Shown here: one piece after another, positions 1 through 5,572 of the stretch
Layout: the number at the start of each line of letters is the position of its first letter
How positions within the stretch are numbered: position 1 is the stretch's first letter
Position numbers and translations under genes: made by a program
Assembly (NCBI GenBank): GCA_024278255.1
Contig: JAJRTP010000100.1
Span: forward strand, 1-10,901
DNA from: Chloroflexota bacterium
Lineage (GTDB): Bacteria > Chloroflexota > Anaerolineae > Promineifilales > Promineifilaceae
Reading direction: 5' to 3'
Length of the DNA: 10,901 nucleotides
The notes under the pieces: model-generated
Seen by the model: the letters and a program-made list of their open reading frames with translations, nothing else
Database searches by the model: none
What the model was told of the DNA's origin: nothing

Positions 1-22
1 AGATTTTGATTGAGGTGTTTAG

Positions 23-1105
23 ATGAAGGCGACAATTACATTATTGCCGGGTGATGGCATTGGCCCGGAAGTGATAACAGAAGCGCAAAAGGTGTTGACG
101 GCCGTAGCTGCCAAACACAATCACACGTTTAACTTTCGGGAAGGATTGATGGGCGGCATTGCCATTGACCAGACGGGCAACCCCCTGCCGGAAGAGACGC
201 TGGGGATGTGCCTGGATGGAGATGCGGTTTTGCTGGGCGCAGTTGGCGGCCCTAAATGGAGCGATCCCACGGCCAAAGTGCGGCCGGAACAAGGGCTGCT
301 CAAACTGCGGAAGTCGTTGGGCGTTTTTGCCAACATTCGGCCGGTCAAAGTATTTTCGGCATTGGCCGATGCCAGCCCGCTGCGGCCGGAGCGTGTGGAG
401 AATGTGGATATTGTCTTTGTGCGGGAGCTGACTGGCGGCATCTATTTTGGTCAGCCGCAGGGTCGGGAGATGGTAAACGGCCGTCGCGCCGGTTTCGACA
501 CGATGCGCTACGATGAAGAGGAAATTCGGCGGGTGTTGGAAGTGGCCTTCCGGCTGGCGGCGCAGCGGCGGGGCAAAGTGACCTCAGTAGACAAGGCCAA
601 CGTCCTGGCCTCCTCCCGCGTCTGGCGGGAAGTGGCCCACGAAGTGGCGGCGGAACACCCGGAGATTGAATTTGAAGACGTGCTGGTGGACGCCATGGCT
701 ATGTACCTGATCAACCGCCCCGGCGATTTTGACGTGGTGGTGACGGGCAATATGTTTGGCGACATCCTTTCCGACGAAGCCTCGATGATTACCGGCTCGC
801 TGGGGATGCTGCCCTCGGCGGCGTTGGGCGGCCCGGAATCAGTGGGACTGTATGAACCGATTCATGGCTCGGCCCCGGATATTGCCGGGCAGGGGATTGC
901 CAATCCGCTGGCGACGATTTTGAGCGCGGCGATGCTGCTGCGCTCCAGTTTGGGATTAAGTGATGAGGCAAATGAGGTGGAAACGGCCGTTGCTCAGGTT
1001 CTGGCTGATGGTTACCGGACGGCTGATTTGGTTAAAGGTGGGGAAACGGCCGTGGGCACACAGGAAATGGGCGATCTGGTTGTTCAGTTATTGACAGACA
1101 GTTAG
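23..1105 (+). CDS. leuB: 3-isopropylmalate dehydrogenase LeuB
   Basis: This 360-residue cytoplasmic enzyme oxidatively decarboxylates 3-isopropylmalate to 2-oxoisocaproate with NAD, the third step committed to leucine. It is full length for the family. Visible signatures are the N-terminal LLPGDGIGPEV (residues 7-17), the substrate arginines in LRKSLGVFANIRP (R96, R106) and FVREL (R134), Tyr141 in GGIYFG, Lys191 in SVDKANVL, and the metal-binding acidic residues D223, D247 and D251 in the VDAMAMYL and GDILSDEAS segments. The NAD-binding segment LYEPIHGSAPDIAG covers 277-289. The start is supported by GAGGTG at 12-17, five bases before the ATG. No other leu gene is visible downstream, so it is either the last gene of an operon starting left of the window or alone. 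The gene carries four copies of the ACGGCCGT octamer. The family call is nearly certain; tartrate or isocitrate dehydrogenase is much less likely given the LeuB-type substrate loop. Confidence 0.96.
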   Translation: MKATITLLPGDGIGPEVITEAQKVLTAVAAKHNHTFNFREGLMGGIAIDQTGNPLPEETLGMCLDGDAVLLGAVGGPKWSDPTAKVRPEQGLLKLRKSLGVFANIRPVKVFSALADASPLRPERVENVDIVFVRELTGGIYFGQPQGREMVNGRRAGFDTMRYDEEEIRRVLEVAFRLAAQRRGKVTSVDKANVLASSRVWREVAHEVAAEHPEIEFEDVLVDAMAMYLINRPGDFDVVVTGNMFGDILSDEASMITGSLGMLPSAALGGPESVGLYEPIHGSAPDIAGQGIANPLATILSAAMLLRSSLGLSDEANEVETAVAQVLADGYRTADLVKGGETAVGTQEMGDLVVQLLTDS

Positions 1106-1106
1106 T

Positions 1107-1145
1107 GCCCGCCCGCAAATAAGTTAGCGGAATTGGCGGGCGGGC
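1107..1145 (+). terminator. GC-rich inverted repeat after leuB
   Basis: Two bases after the leuB stop codon, a perfect 10-bp inverted repeat (GCCCGCCCGC at 1107-1116, GCGGGCGGGC at 1136-1145) encloses a 19-base loop. The position fits transcription termination of leuB. No T-run follows, so it is not a canonical intrinsic terminator and could instead stabilise the 3' end. Confidence 0.5.
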
Positions 1146-1149
1146 TTCG

Positions 1150-1195
1150 AGTAAGCGGCCTTCCATTCCAGGTAATTTATTGTTGGCCGCTTACT
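1150..1195. terminator. second inverted repeat after leuB
   Basis: A perfect 11-bp inverted repeat (AGTAAGCGGCC at 1150-1160, GGCCGCTTACT at 1185-1195) encloses a 24-base, AT-rich loop. It lies only four bases beyond the first hairpin. There is no T-run. It may be a second 3'-end structure for leuB, or a remnant of a mobile or repetitive palindromic element. It separates leuB from the next promoter. Confidence 0.4.
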
Positions 1196-1244
1196 TAGAT
1201 ATGCAGCGAAAGAGAGGGCTAATCAGCATTAATTTGCATCCGTA

Positions 1245-1271
1245 TTGACAACAAAGCAATTGTGCTAAAAT
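1245..1271 (+). promoter_or_regulatory. sigma-70-like promoter for the 125-aa protein/HNH cassette
   Basis: A perfect -35 hexamer TTGACA lies at 1245-1250. An AT-rich -10 region follows, best read as TAAAAT at 1266-1271 (15-bp spacer), or AAATAT at 1268-1273 with a 17-bp spacer. The ATG at 1302 is about 30 bases downstream, which gives a short leader. It suggests that the cassette is transcribed independently of leuB. Confidence 0.6.
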
Positions 1272-1301
1272 ATAGACAAGGTACAAAGTACGGATAATAC
1301 C

Positions 1302-1679
1302 ATGTTACAAACCATTGAAATCTATCGTGAAGATAGTAAGCGGCCAAATTACCGCGCCGTTCAGGGGCAGCGGCAGGCGCAAGGCACAACGCCCGGACAG
1401 GCGCTTGACTCTTTGGAAGAGATACTGGCGGAGAAAGGGGAGACGTCTGCCTCGCTCGTCATTTTGCAGCGGTTCCAGCCTGACGTTTATTTTCCTGAAA
1501 CACAGCAGCGGCGATTACAAATGTTAATGTCCAAATTTCAAGACGCTATCCGGCAAGATACGACACTTCCCCCTGCCGAACGCAAGGAATTGGAACAATT
1601 AATTGATGCAGAATGGATAGCCGCCATTGCTCGCGGTGCTGATGTACTGGCGCAATCCAACCACAATCCTGACGCATAA
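1302..1679 (+). CDS. hypothetical protein, first gene of an HNH cassette
   Basis: I do not recognise a named domain in this 125-residue soluble protein. It begins MLQTIEIYRED and has a conserved-looking core of short beta strands (YRAVQGQRQAQG, residues 17-28; SLVILQRF, 51-58) around a helix with TPGQALDSLEEILAEKGE (30-47). The C-terminal half is acidic, charged and helical (residues 66-120). There is no signal peptide or membrane segment. The ribosome-binding site is poor (no clear GGAGG before the ATG). The stop lies 16 bases before the GTG start of the HNH gene, so the two are likely co-transcribed from the promoter at 1245. The strand-helix-strand start loosely recalls small antitoxin-like folds such as HicB, but the similarity is too weak to assign. 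A partner or accessory role to the endonuclease is inference from context only. Confidence 0.75.
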   Translation: MLQTIEIYREDSKRPNYRAVQGQRQAQGTTPGQALDSLEEILAEKGETSASLVILQRFQPDVYFPETQQRRLQMLMSKFQDAIRQDTTLPPAERKELEQLIDAEWIAAIARGADVLAQSNHNPDA

Positions 1680-1695
1680 TTGTTAACGGGTCATT

Positions 1696-2101
1696 GTGAA
1701 TCCCCATTATCCAACTGTGGCCGAACGCGCCGCGCATCGGTGTGAATATTGCCATGCACCGGAAGTTATCTTTAATGTTCCATTTGAAGTCGATCACGTC
1801 ATTCCTGTTAGTAAAGGGGGCGCGGATGACTTTGCTAATTTGGCCTTGTCCTGTCGTTCCTGCAATTTATGGAAATCTGATGGGAATAACGGCCGTTGAT
1901 CCCGACACGCAGCAAAAAGTTCCTTTGTTCAATCCACGTACCCACTCTTGGCGGGAGCATTTTCAACTCAGGCAGGAATCACCCTTCCACCTTGAGGGGG
2001 TTACACCGATAGGACGAGCAACTATTATCCATTTACGGATAAACAGCCCGTTACAATTAGCAGCCAGATCACAGTGGATTCTTTTAGGGCTTTTCCCGTG
2101 A
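1696..2101 (+). pseudogene. HNH endonuclease, frameshifted
   Basis: This is a small HNH-family nuclease. The first frame starts at GTG 1696 and reads CEYCHAPE (zinc Cys16 and Cys19), EVDHVIPVSKGG (catalytic-type D33-H34), NLALSCRSCN (N48, C53, C56) and WKSD, then meets a TGA at 1897-1899 after only 67 residues. The +1 frame continues the family's usual C-terminal half without a break: ITAVDPDTQQ, VPLFNPRT, WREHFQL, EGVTPIGRAT and a final LGLFP, ending at TGA 2099-2101. Removing one base between 1882 and 1885 (in GGGA) would restore a single 134-residue protein. The first frame keeps the complete metal and catalytic cluster, so a shortened product could still fold. It could be a true decay event, a sequencing or assembly error, or less likely programmed frameshifting. 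The ACGGCCGT copy at 1889-1896 sits three bases after the broken site. Confidence 0.82.
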
Positions 2102-2314
2102 TGTTACCCGACGTTTAATACCACAATCTCCCGATTGGCAGACACGGCCGTTACAAAATCCTTGCGCCACTCTTCCGCCAGGGCAGCCACTTGGGCCAGC
2201 CTTTTTCCAGCCAGCAGCGCCCATCCGCCTCACGGCCGTTTTCTGATGTAAATCATACGCTCCGTGTGCAACAATTAAGGCATTGTAACGTATTACGGCC
2301 GTAGAGGTGATGCA
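2102..2314. other. intergenic region with three ACGGCCGT copies
   Basis: These 213 bases lie between the broken HNH gene and the small membrane protein. They hold the possible minus-strand remnant described separately and three copies of the ACGGCCGT octamer (2144, 2232, 2295), the densest cluster in the window. The last copy ends just before the ribosome-binding site of the membrane-protein gene (GAGGTGA at 2304-2310). I see no convincing -35/-10 pair and no RNA gene. Confidence 0.6.
2104..2229 (-). pseudogene. possible 3' remnant of a minus-strand gene
   Basis: This non-coding stretch holds a 41-codon open frame on the minus strand. It reads LLAGKRLAQVAALAEEW, then RKDFVTAVSANREIVVLN, and stops at TAA (2104-2106). 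The composition is protein-like: a helix followed by a beta strand at the extreme C-terminus. No ATG or plausible ribosome-binding site precedes it, and a TGA lies in frame just upstream (2230-2232). I cannot name the family. It may be the C-terminal tail of a decayed gene, or chance. Confidence 0.3.
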
Positions 2315-2731
2315 ATGGAAACTGGTATTTCCCCGGAAACGATAGAATTTTTACGAACATTTGGCCTGGTTTTAGCCGGGTTTATGGTTTTTGCCCTGGT
2401 GATAGGCTCTTTTCTGCTGGGGATTGTTGTCTGGCAGGTGCGCAAGATTGACGTGCCGCCGGGGGCTAACTTTGGCGAAACGCTCCTGTACACGCCATTC
2501 CTGGTGGTCGTGATGATTGATCTGCTGGATTTTGCTCTGGATTTATTGGCTGCACCGGTTTCCTGGATTATTTTGGACAGATTGGGCCTGAAGGCTTTGC
2601 GCGGCGTGGGCACAGTGCAAGCCCTCTTGCCGTTTACCCAGCTTATTCCAGTGATGACCTTATCCTGGATTGGCGTCCGGCTGCTGGGGCCGCAAAGTCT
2701 GGATGTGCTGGATAAGCTGCGGGATGCCTGA
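2315..2731 (+). CDS. small membrane protein of unknown function
   Basis: This 138-residue protein has three strongly hydrophobic segments: about residues 15-40 (FGLVLAGFMVFALVIG and onward), about 57-88 (a long stretch with LLYTPFLVVVMIDLLDFALD that may be one long helix or a hairpin), and about 101-124. The loops are short and the C-terminus is charged (LDVLDKLRDA). I do not recognise a family or any catalytic motif. The start is supported by GAGGTG at 2304-2309, five bases before the ATG. It is convergent with pdxT, whose stop lies only eight bases beyond its own, with no terminator visible between them. That arrangement would let transcripts from either strand run into the opposite gene. 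Confidence 0.8.
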   Translation: METGISPETIEFLRTFGLVLAGFMVFALVIGSFLLGIVVWQVRKIDVPPGANFGETLLYTPFLVVVMIDLLDFALDLLAAPVSWIILDRLGLKALRGVGTVQALLPFTQLIPVMTLSWIGVRLLGPQSLDVLDKLRDA

Positions 2732-2739
2732 AAGAACCT

Positions 2740-3315
2740 TTACGTTTTCAACAGGTTGAGGAAGTATTCGTGAAAACGGCCATCCCCCGTCAACTCAGGA
2801 TGAAAAGAAGTGGCTAACCATTTGCCTTGTTGGGTGGCAACGGCCGTGCCATCCGGCAGCGCAGCCATAATGCGGGCATCCCCTTTAGCCTCTACCAGTT
2901 TGGGGGCGCGAATGAAGACGGCGGGAAACGGCCGTGTCTCCCCATCCCGCAGCGCCGGAACGACCAAATCTGCCTCAAAGCTGTCCACCTGACGGCCAAA
3001 AGCATTCCGTTCCACCACAATATCCATGATGCCCAGCAACGGTTGGTCCGCCCCCACGTCCTTCGCCATGAAGATCATTCCGGCGCAGGTACCCCACATT
3101 CCCTTTGTCCGGGCAAATTGACGTAGCGGTTCCATAAAACCGTACATTACCGCCAGCTTGCCAATTGTTGTGCTTTCCCCGCCGGGGATGATTAGCCCGT
3201 CCAGGTGTGCCAGTTGATCGGGGAGGCGGACTTCTACGGCCGTGACCCCCAACGCCTCCAGCATTTGCCTGTGTTCAATAAAATCACCTTGTAAAGCCAA
3301 TACGCCAATTCTCAT
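2740..3315 (-). CDS. pdxT: pyridoxal 5'-phosphate synthase glutaminase subunit PdxT
   Basis: PdxT is the class I glutamine amidotransferase subunit of PLP synthase. It hydrolyses glutamine and channels ammonia to PdxS for de novo vitamin B6 synthesis in the cytoplasm. The protein has 191 residues, normal for the family. It shows MRIGVLALQGDF at the N-terminus, PGGEST at 44-49, the nucleophile Cys78 in WGTCAGM, RNAFGRQ at 103-109 and the catalytic His172/Glu174 in FHPEL. I chose the ATG at 3313-3315 rather than the upstream in-frame ATG at 3345. The family begins at this methionine, GGGAAG lies just upstream on the minus strand, and the longer start would overlap the preceding gene. It is separated by eight bases from the acetyltransferase stop, so it is co-transcribed with it. 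It carries three ACGGCCGT copies. Confidence 0.95.
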   Translation of the reverse strand: MRIGVLALQGDFIEHRQMLEALGVTAVEVRLPDQLAHLDGLIIPGGESTTIGKLAVMYGFMEPLRQFARTKGMWGTCAGMIFMAKDVGADQPLLGIMDIVVERNAFGRQVDSFEADLVVPALRDGETRPFPAVFIRAPKLVEAKGDARIMAALPDGTAVATQQGKWLATSFHPELTGDGRFHEYFLNLLKT

Positions 3316-3323
3316 GGTCTTCC

Positions 3324-3767
3324 CTACAGCTTTTTGATAAAGCAAATTTGTCGTTCTACTTCCTGAAAACCTAGCGACAGGTGGGCTGCCAGACTTATGT
3401 GGTTATCAATGAGTGTGTCAGAGGCCATTTCGCTGTAGCCATTTTCTCGCGCCCACTTTTCCGCCGCAGCCACCAACTGCCGCCCCAGACCTTCCCGCCG
3501 ACCATCGGCATCCACGTACCAGCCTTCCAGATAAGCCACTGGCGAGGTGGTGCAGCCTTCGGCGTATTTGCGGATGCCTACTTCGACGAAACCTGCCAGC
3601 CCGGTAGACGGCCGTTCCGCGACAAACACACCCCACTCGGCCGGATTCGCCAGAATTTGCTGCATTTCTTCTTGCTGCACTACGGCGTCGTCTTCACCAT
3701 ACAGCGCAACCCTCATGCGCCACCACCCCGCCCAATCCCGTTCCGGCTCAAGCACACGAACCTTCAT
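3324..3767 (-). CDS. GNAT acetyltransferase, AAC(6')-I-like
   Basis: This 147-residue GCN5-related N-acetyltransferase transfers an acetyl group from acetyl-CoA to an amine. The fold core is clear: SPVAYLEGWYV (75-85), the acetyl-CoA pyrophosphate loop RREGLG (90-95) and the helix after it, then ASDTLIDNHIS with LGF near 132-134. The combination of SPVAYLEGWYV, ASDTxxDNxxS and AxHxxLGFxEVER is typical of chromosomal aminoglycoside 6'-N-acetyltransferases of the AAC(6')-I group. Many such genes are cryptic, and the natural substrate need not be an aminoglycoside. The start is supported by AGGGTG (3772-3777 on this strand), four bases from the ATG. The gene sits between pdxS and pdxT. Its ribosome-binding site is immediately downstream of a terminator-like hairpin, so its expression probably depends on read-through from pdxS. 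Family certain; substrate unknown. Confidence 0.88.
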   Translation of the reverse strand: MKVRVLEPERDWAGWWRMRVALYGEDDAVVQQEEMQQILANPAEWGVFVAERPSTGLAGFVEVGIRKYAEGCTTSPVAYLEGWYVDADGRREGLGRQLVAAAEKWARENGYSEMASDTLIDNHISLAAHLSLGFQEVERQICFIKKL

Positions 3768-3780
3768 ATAACACCCTGTT

Positions 3781-3816
3781 AAAACAAATGAAGAGGCAAT
3801 CCAATTACCTCTTCAT
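3781..3816 (-). terminator. intrinsic terminator or attenuator after pdxS
   Basis: On the minus strand a 9-bp perfect stem (ATGAAGAGG with CCTCTTCAT, at 3788-3796 and 3808-3816) continues through one mismatch into three further pairs with a 3-base loop. It is followed at once by TTGTTTT (3781-3787). This is a good intrinsic terminator shape. It lies between pdxS and the acetyltransferase and probably lowers transcription of the two downstream genes relative to pdxS. Confidence 0.65.
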
Positions 3817-3848
3817 CTTGTCACCTTGTCACCATGTCACCTTGTCAA
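3817..3848. repeat. four tandem copies of an 8-bp unit
   Basis: Four consecutive octamers read CTTGTCAC, CTTGTCAC, CATGTCAC and CTTGTCAA on the plus strand. They lie three bases beyond the pdxS stop codon and abut the terminator hairpin. The short perfect units suggest slippage-type expansion. A protein- or RNA-binding role in the pdxS 3' untranslated region is possible but unsupported. Confidence 0.8.
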
Positions 3849-3851
3849 AAA

Positions 3852-4763
3852 TCACCAACCGCGTACTGCCAACTGTTCCTCTTCCGGCAGGCTGCTCACA
3901 TTGATGCCCACCATCGGTTCGCCCAGATTTTCGCTGACTTCGGCCAGGATTTCCGGGTTGCTGTAATGGGTGGTGGCCTGTACGATGGCTTTGGCCCGGC
4001 TGGCCGGATCGCCGCTCTTGAAGATGCCGGAGCCGACGAAAACGCCATCCACGCCTAACTGCATCATCAAAGCGGCGTCGGCCGGGGTGGCAATACCGCC
4101 CGCGGCAAAGTTAACCACCGGCAGGCGGCCCAATTCCTTGACCTCTTTTACCACAGAGAAGGGGGCGCCGATGTTTTTGGCATAGGTCATCAATTCTTCA
4201 TCCGGCATCAACTGCAAGCGGCGAATTTCGCCAAATACGGTGCGGGCGTGGCGTACCGCTTCCACTACGTCGCCCGTGCCCGCTTCCCCTTTGGTGCGAA
4301 TCATGGCCGCGCCTTCACCGATGCGGCGCAGTGCTTCGCCCAGGTTGCGGCAGCCGCAGACGAACGGTACTTTGAAGGGATGCTTGTAAATGTGATATTC
4401 TTCATCGGCCGGGGTCAGCACTTCGCTTTCGTCAATGTAATCCACGCCCAGTACTTCCAATATTTGCGCTTCCACAAAATGGCCGATGCGTACTTTGGCC
4501 ATCACCGGGATGGAAACCGAGGCCATAATCTCCTTGATCAGGCCGGGATCAGACATGCGGGCCACGCCGCCCTGCACCCGGATGTCGGCCGGGACGCGCT
4601 CCAGAGCCATCACGGCTACCGCGCCCGCGTCTTCGGCGATCATGGCCTGCTCCGGCGTCACCACGTCCATGATGACGCCGCCTTTTAACATTTGCGCCAG
4701 ACCGGCCTTCACTTTGAAGCTGGCCGCTTGTCCATTCTTTTGTACATTTCCGTTGTCGCTCAT
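3852..4763 (-). CDS. pdxS: pyridoxal 5'-phosphate synthase subunit PdxS
   Basis: PdxS is the synthase subunit that condenses ribose 5-phosphate (or ribulose 5-phosphate), glyceraldehyde 3-phosphate and PdxT-supplied ammonia to form PLP. The 303-residue protein is slightly longer than usual because of a polar N-terminal tail of about 15 residues. Family marks are LKGGVIMDV with Asp33, VMALERVPADIR (51-62), MAKVRIGH with Lys90, which forms the first substrate imine, and IRTKGEAGTG with Lys158, the second active-site lysine. Phosphate-binding glycine loops follow (NFAAGGIATPADAALM; GVFVGSGIF). The start is supported by GGAGTG on the minus strand, six bases before the ATG. It is the first gene of the pdxS-acetyltransferase-pdxT unit. 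It has no ACGGCCGT copies despite its length, unlike most neighbours. Confidence 0.97.
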   Translation of the reverse strand: MSDNGNVQKNGQAASFKVKAGLAQMLKGGVIMDVVTPEQAMIAEDAGAVAVMALERVPADIRVQGGVARMSDPGLIKEIMASVSIPVMAKVRIGHFVEAQILEVLGVDYIDESEVLTPADEEYHIYKHPFKVPFVCGCRNLGEALRRIGEGAAMIRTKGEAGTGDVVEAVRHARTVFGEIRRLQLMPDEELMTYAKNIGAPFSVVKEVKELGRLPVVNFAAGGIATPADAALMMQLGVDGVFVGSGIFKSGDPASRAKAIVQATTHYSNPEILAEVSENLGEPMVGINVSSLPEEEQLAVRGW

Positions 4764-4787
4764 TTTTCACACTCCAGTTAATATTCG

Positions 4788-4820
4788 AGATTGATTCAAT
4801 CTTCAAGATTGAACCAATCT
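4788..4820. promoter_or_regulatory. 33-bp palindrome in the pdxS leader, candidate operator
   Basis: The core is a perfect 9-bp inverted repeat around one central base (TTCAATCTT at 4795-4803, AAGATTGAA at 4805-4813). One mismatched position on each side is followed by six more matching pairs (AGATTG and CAATCT at the ends). It lies between the predicted pdxS promoter and the pdxS start, so it would be transcribed. It could be a dimeric or tetrameric repressor site acting as a roadblock, or a leader hairpin. No regulator gene is adjacent. Confidence 0.65.
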
Positions 4821-4847
4821 GGTAACCAATCAAGTTTATCTAAAGAG

Positions 4848-4876
4848 ATTGTAGTCTTGTGGCGAGGGAGGGGCAA
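4848..4876 (-). promoter_or_regulatory. predicted pdxS promoter
   Basis: On the minus strand TTGCCC (4871-4876) and TACAAT (4848-4853) are separated by exactly 17 bp. The -10 matches five of six consensus positions and the -35 four of six. Transcription would start near 4840, upstream of the 33-bp palindrome, and give a leader of about 80 bases before the pdxS ATG. Confidence 0.5.
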
Positions 4877-4891
4877 CTGAATTGGCCTTAT

Positions 4892-4912
4892 TTCTTATAT
4901 AAAAAATAAGAA
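4892..4912. repeat. AT-rich inverted repeat between divergent pdxS and sigma genes
   Basis: TTCTTAT (4892-4898) and ATAAGAA (4906-4912) form a 7-bp inverted repeat with a 7-base AT loop. It lies in the 257-bp divergent intergenic region and may be part of an AT-rich promoter or protein-binding segment for either gene. I could not find a convincing promoter for the sigma factor gene around it. Confidence 0.35.
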
Positions 4913-5020
4913 GCAAATAAATCCAATTGTGCTGCTTTGTAAATGAACTTGAATCCTTTTCTCCCTCTTTCCGTTAACTCCAGTAGAATCGAAGCAAACT
5001 AAAAAGGATCCTGACAATCA

Positions 5021-5569
5021 ATGCTAGATTCGCAGCAAGACAATGACCTGGTTAAGCGTGCCCAACAAGGTGACACGGCCGCTGTGGGCGCGCTTTACGA
5101 CCGGCATCACGGGCACATTTTTCGTTTTGTGTGGTCACGGGTGGGCAACCGGCAAATGGCTGAAGATTTTACCGGAGAGATTTTTACCAGAATGGTAAAA
5201 GGCTTGCCGGATTACAAAATCGGCCAATCGCCCTTTCGGGCCTGGTTGTACCGTATTGCTCGCAATATTGTCACTGACGAATTCCGCAAGCAGAAAGGTC
5301 GGACGGCCGTTCCGCTGGAGGAGGCAGAAACGATGATCAGTTTGAATGAACAACCCGCCGCTATTGCTGAGAACAACATCACCCTGGGCCGTGTACAAGA
5401 TGCCCTCAATCATATAGATCCCAATCAGCGCGAAGTGGTGGAATTACGCTTTCTGGCTGGATTTTCTCTGAAGGAAGCGGCTGAATCCCTGAATATTTCT
5501 CTGGCGGCCACAAAATCATTGCAGCATCGAGGCTTGAAAGCGCTCCGCGTGGCGCTTAAAGAGGTTTAA
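5021..5569 (+). CDS. ECF-type RNA polymerase sigma factor
   Basis: This 182-residue sigma-70 family protein has only regions 2 and 4, as in extracytoplasmic-function sigma factors. Region 2 spans about 22-90, with AEDFTGEIF (48-55), then SPFRAWLYRIARNIVTDEFRK, which contains the -10 recognition and melting surface. The linker is about 30 residues. Region 4 spans about 123-178, with the VELRFLAGFSLKEAAE helix-turn-helix and SLAATKSLQHRGLKAL recognition helix. It should direct core polymerase to a small regulon, probably including its own operon. The ribosome-binding site is weak: GGAT lies about ten bases before the ATG, and no other candidate is near. The stop is three bases before the next ATG, implying coupled translation with the FecR/DUF5666 membrane protein, which is the likely partner controlling its activity. 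I saw no clear ECF promoter upstream. Confidence 0.93.
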   Translation: MLDSQQDNDLVKRAQQGDTAAVGALYDRHHGHIFRFVWSRVGNRQMAEDFTGEIFTRMVKGLPDYKIGQSPFRAWLYRIARNIVTDEFRKQKGRTAVPLEEAETMISLNEQPAAIAENNITLGRVQDALNHIDPNQREVVELRFLAGFSLKEAAESLNISLAATKSLQHRGLKALRVALKEV

Positions 5570-5572
5570 ACC

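Noticed and set aside
1880..1899. Programmed +1 frameshifting in the HNH gene
   Set aside because: I see no recognised slippery codon arrangement, internal Shine-Dalgarno-like stimulator or downstream pseudoknot. A simple one-base insertion or sequencing error is the more economical explanation.
3316..3345. Longer PdxT start adding ten residues
   Set aside because: The family begins at MRIGVLALQG, a ribosome-binding site precedes that methionine, and the longer form would overlap the acetyltransferase gene by 22 bases.
3817..3848. Tandem octamers as a CRISPR-like array
   Set aside because: Units are 8 bp with no spacers, so this is a short tandem repeat.
4764..4860. Riboswitch in the pdxS leader
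   Set aside because: The leader is about 80 bases with a single palindrome. I recognise no known riboswitch class, and the palindrome also fits a protein operator.
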